NCBI GenBank assembly: GCA_003219395.1
Contig: QHOR01000192.1
Span: 480 to 7,089 of the forward strand
DNA from: Verrucomicrobiota bacterium
GTDB taxonomy: Bacteria > Verrucomicrobiota > Verrucomicrobiia > Chthoniobacterales > UBA10450
Length of the DNA: 6,610 nucleotides
Direction: 5' to 3'
Positions within the stretch are counted from its first letter, which is position 1, and each line of letters opens with the position of its first letter. The translations under genes were made by a program, and so were the position numbers. The notes beneath the pieces were generated by a model. The model made no database searches, was not told where the DNA came from, and was given only the letters and a program-made list of their open reading frames with translations. Positions 6,153 to 6,610 of this stretch are shown one piece after another.

Positions 6153-6451
6153 GATTGGTTAGTGCGGCTCTGGTTTCTCCTGATTTCGGCCGTCATCGCT
6201 CTCGGCCTGTTGCTCCCGAAAGGCGGCGCGCCTCCGAGCCATAATTCAAATCTGCATCTCTCACGCGGAAAGTTCTTGCGTAAGCGTTACGAGCGTTGAA
6301 TAGAATCTGGTGGAGCGCTTCGGGACTCTCAGTTTGTTTAGCGTCAGTCTCCTCGATTTAGTCAGGGTGCTGTTTGGAGCTCCCGAAGGGTACGAGGACG
6401 AGAATGGGTTTCATTTTGGGGCGGTAGCGAACGCGATCGCGCTGTAGTTTC
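6153..6451. other. Spacer between convergent genes, mostly without recognisable content
   Basis: Apart from the doubtful small ORF I see no gene here. Notable sequence features are a short hairpin AGGCG-GCG-CGCCT (6221-6233), a perfect 8-bp inverted repeat CTTCGGGA/TCCCGAAG (6318-6325 and 6381-6388), and a 10-bp palindrome CGCGATCGCG (6432-6441) just past the peptidase stop. None has a T-tract, so no standard intrinsic terminator is seen for either flanking gene. Confidence 0.5.
6162..6299 (+). CDS. Possible 45-residue single-span membrane protein
   Basis: A GTG at 6162 opens a frame to TGA at 6297-6299. The product begins VRLWFLLISAVIALGLLLP, a good single transmembrane helix, and ends in a basic tail (RGKFLRKRYER). 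It starts 9 nt after the methyltransferase stop and is in the same frame as that gene. There is no clear Shine-Dalgarno and no family I recognise. It could equally be chance in noncoding sequence. Confidence 0.2.
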   Translation: MRLWFLLISAVIALGLLLPKGGAPPSHNSNLHLSRGKFLRKRYER

Positions 6452-6610
6452 TCAGTTTCTATGCGCCGGCTCGCTGGCATCGTCGCTCTTCGGGCGATCC
6501 AGGCCGCGCCGTTTTAGCAACGGCTCGACGTAAGGATCGCGTCCCACGAAGTTTTTAAATAGTCCGAGGGCGTCAGCCGAACCGCCGCGTGAGAGTAACA
6601 TTGCGCGAAA
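6452..6610 (-). CDS. M3-family metallopeptidase (Dcp/oligopeptidase A-like), C-terminal end only
   Basis: Reading the minus strand from the window edge gives 52 residues and a TGA at 6452-6454. The start FRAMLLSRGGSADALGLFKN and the later GRDPYVEPLLKRRGL match the extreme C-terminus of M3 zinc peptidases: the conserved F-R...LSRGGS element, then F.GR.P..EPLL..RGL. The RGL ending is closer to peptidyl-dipeptidase Dcp than to oligopeptidase A, as I recall them, but the fragment is too short to decide, so no symbol is given. The catalytic HExxH lies outside the window. A short hydrophilic tail (DRPKSDDASEPAHRN) extends past the usual end. These enzymes degrade short peptides in the cytoplasm or periplasm. 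The gene converges on the plus-strand methyltransferase. Confidence 0.8.
   Translation of the reverse strand, partial: FRAMLLSRGGSADALGLFKNFVGRDPYVEPLLKRRGLDRPKSDDASEPAHRN

Noticed and set aside
6199..6357. Minus-strand open stretch of about 50 codons in the spacer before the peptidase
   Set aside because: It has no ATG, GTG or TTG near its beginning, no ribosome binding site, and no recognised motif, and it lies downstream of the peptidase stop.
6318..6388. 8-bp inverted repeat CTTCGGGA/TCCCGAAG as transposon ends
   Set aside because: The arms are only 63 bp apart with no coding content, no target duplication and no extension beyond 8 bp; probably chance.

Overview
The window looks like an ordinary chromosomal stretch of a moderately GC-rich, free-living bacterium. 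Three things hint, weakly, at a soil-type Verrucomicrobiota or Acidobacteriota lineage: a secreted YXWGXW-repeat protein, a short intergenic element resembling a repeat common in such genomes, and a two-subunit 2-oxoacid:ferredoxin oxidoreductase next to Rv2258c-like methyltransferases. This assignment is inference; no rRNA or other marker gene is present.

Layout, left to right. Positions 1-519 (+) hold the C-terminal part of a class I SAM-dependent methyltransferase cut by the window edge. It converges, with a 30-nt gap, on a minus-strand gene (550-1788) for an exported protein with WxxGxW motifs and a long Gly/Ala/Asn/Lys-rich tail containing a 33-residue tandem repeat. A 162-nt spacer follows. 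Next is a minus-strand two-gene operon: the alpha subunit (korA-type, 4910 down to 2943) and the beta subunit (korB-type, 2925 down to 1951), 17 nt apart. A divergent spacer (4911-5078) separates the operon from a plus-strand gene (5079-6152) for a winged-helix plus methyltransferase protein. A mostly empty 299-nt stretch follows (6153-6451). The window ends in the last 52 codons of a minus-strand M3-family (Dcp/oligopeptidase A-like) metallopeptidase.

How the genes work together. Only korA and korB form a clear functional unit. Together they would make a heterodimeric, thiamine-diphosphate and [4Fe-4S] enzyme that oxidatively decarboxylates a 2-oxoacid (2-oxoglutarate or pyruvate) to its acyl-CoA and passes electrons to ferredoxin. 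The two methyltransferases, the YXWGXW protein and the peptidase show no obvious link to it or to each other.

The main anomaly is an in-frame TAA in korA at 3369-3371. The reading frame continues intact for another 141 codons, covering the conserved C-terminal domain, with no good restart site. This is a recent nonsense mutation, a sequence error, or a recoded or split gene. I found no CRISPR array, insertion sequence, tRNA or rRNA, and no convincing new multi-gene system.
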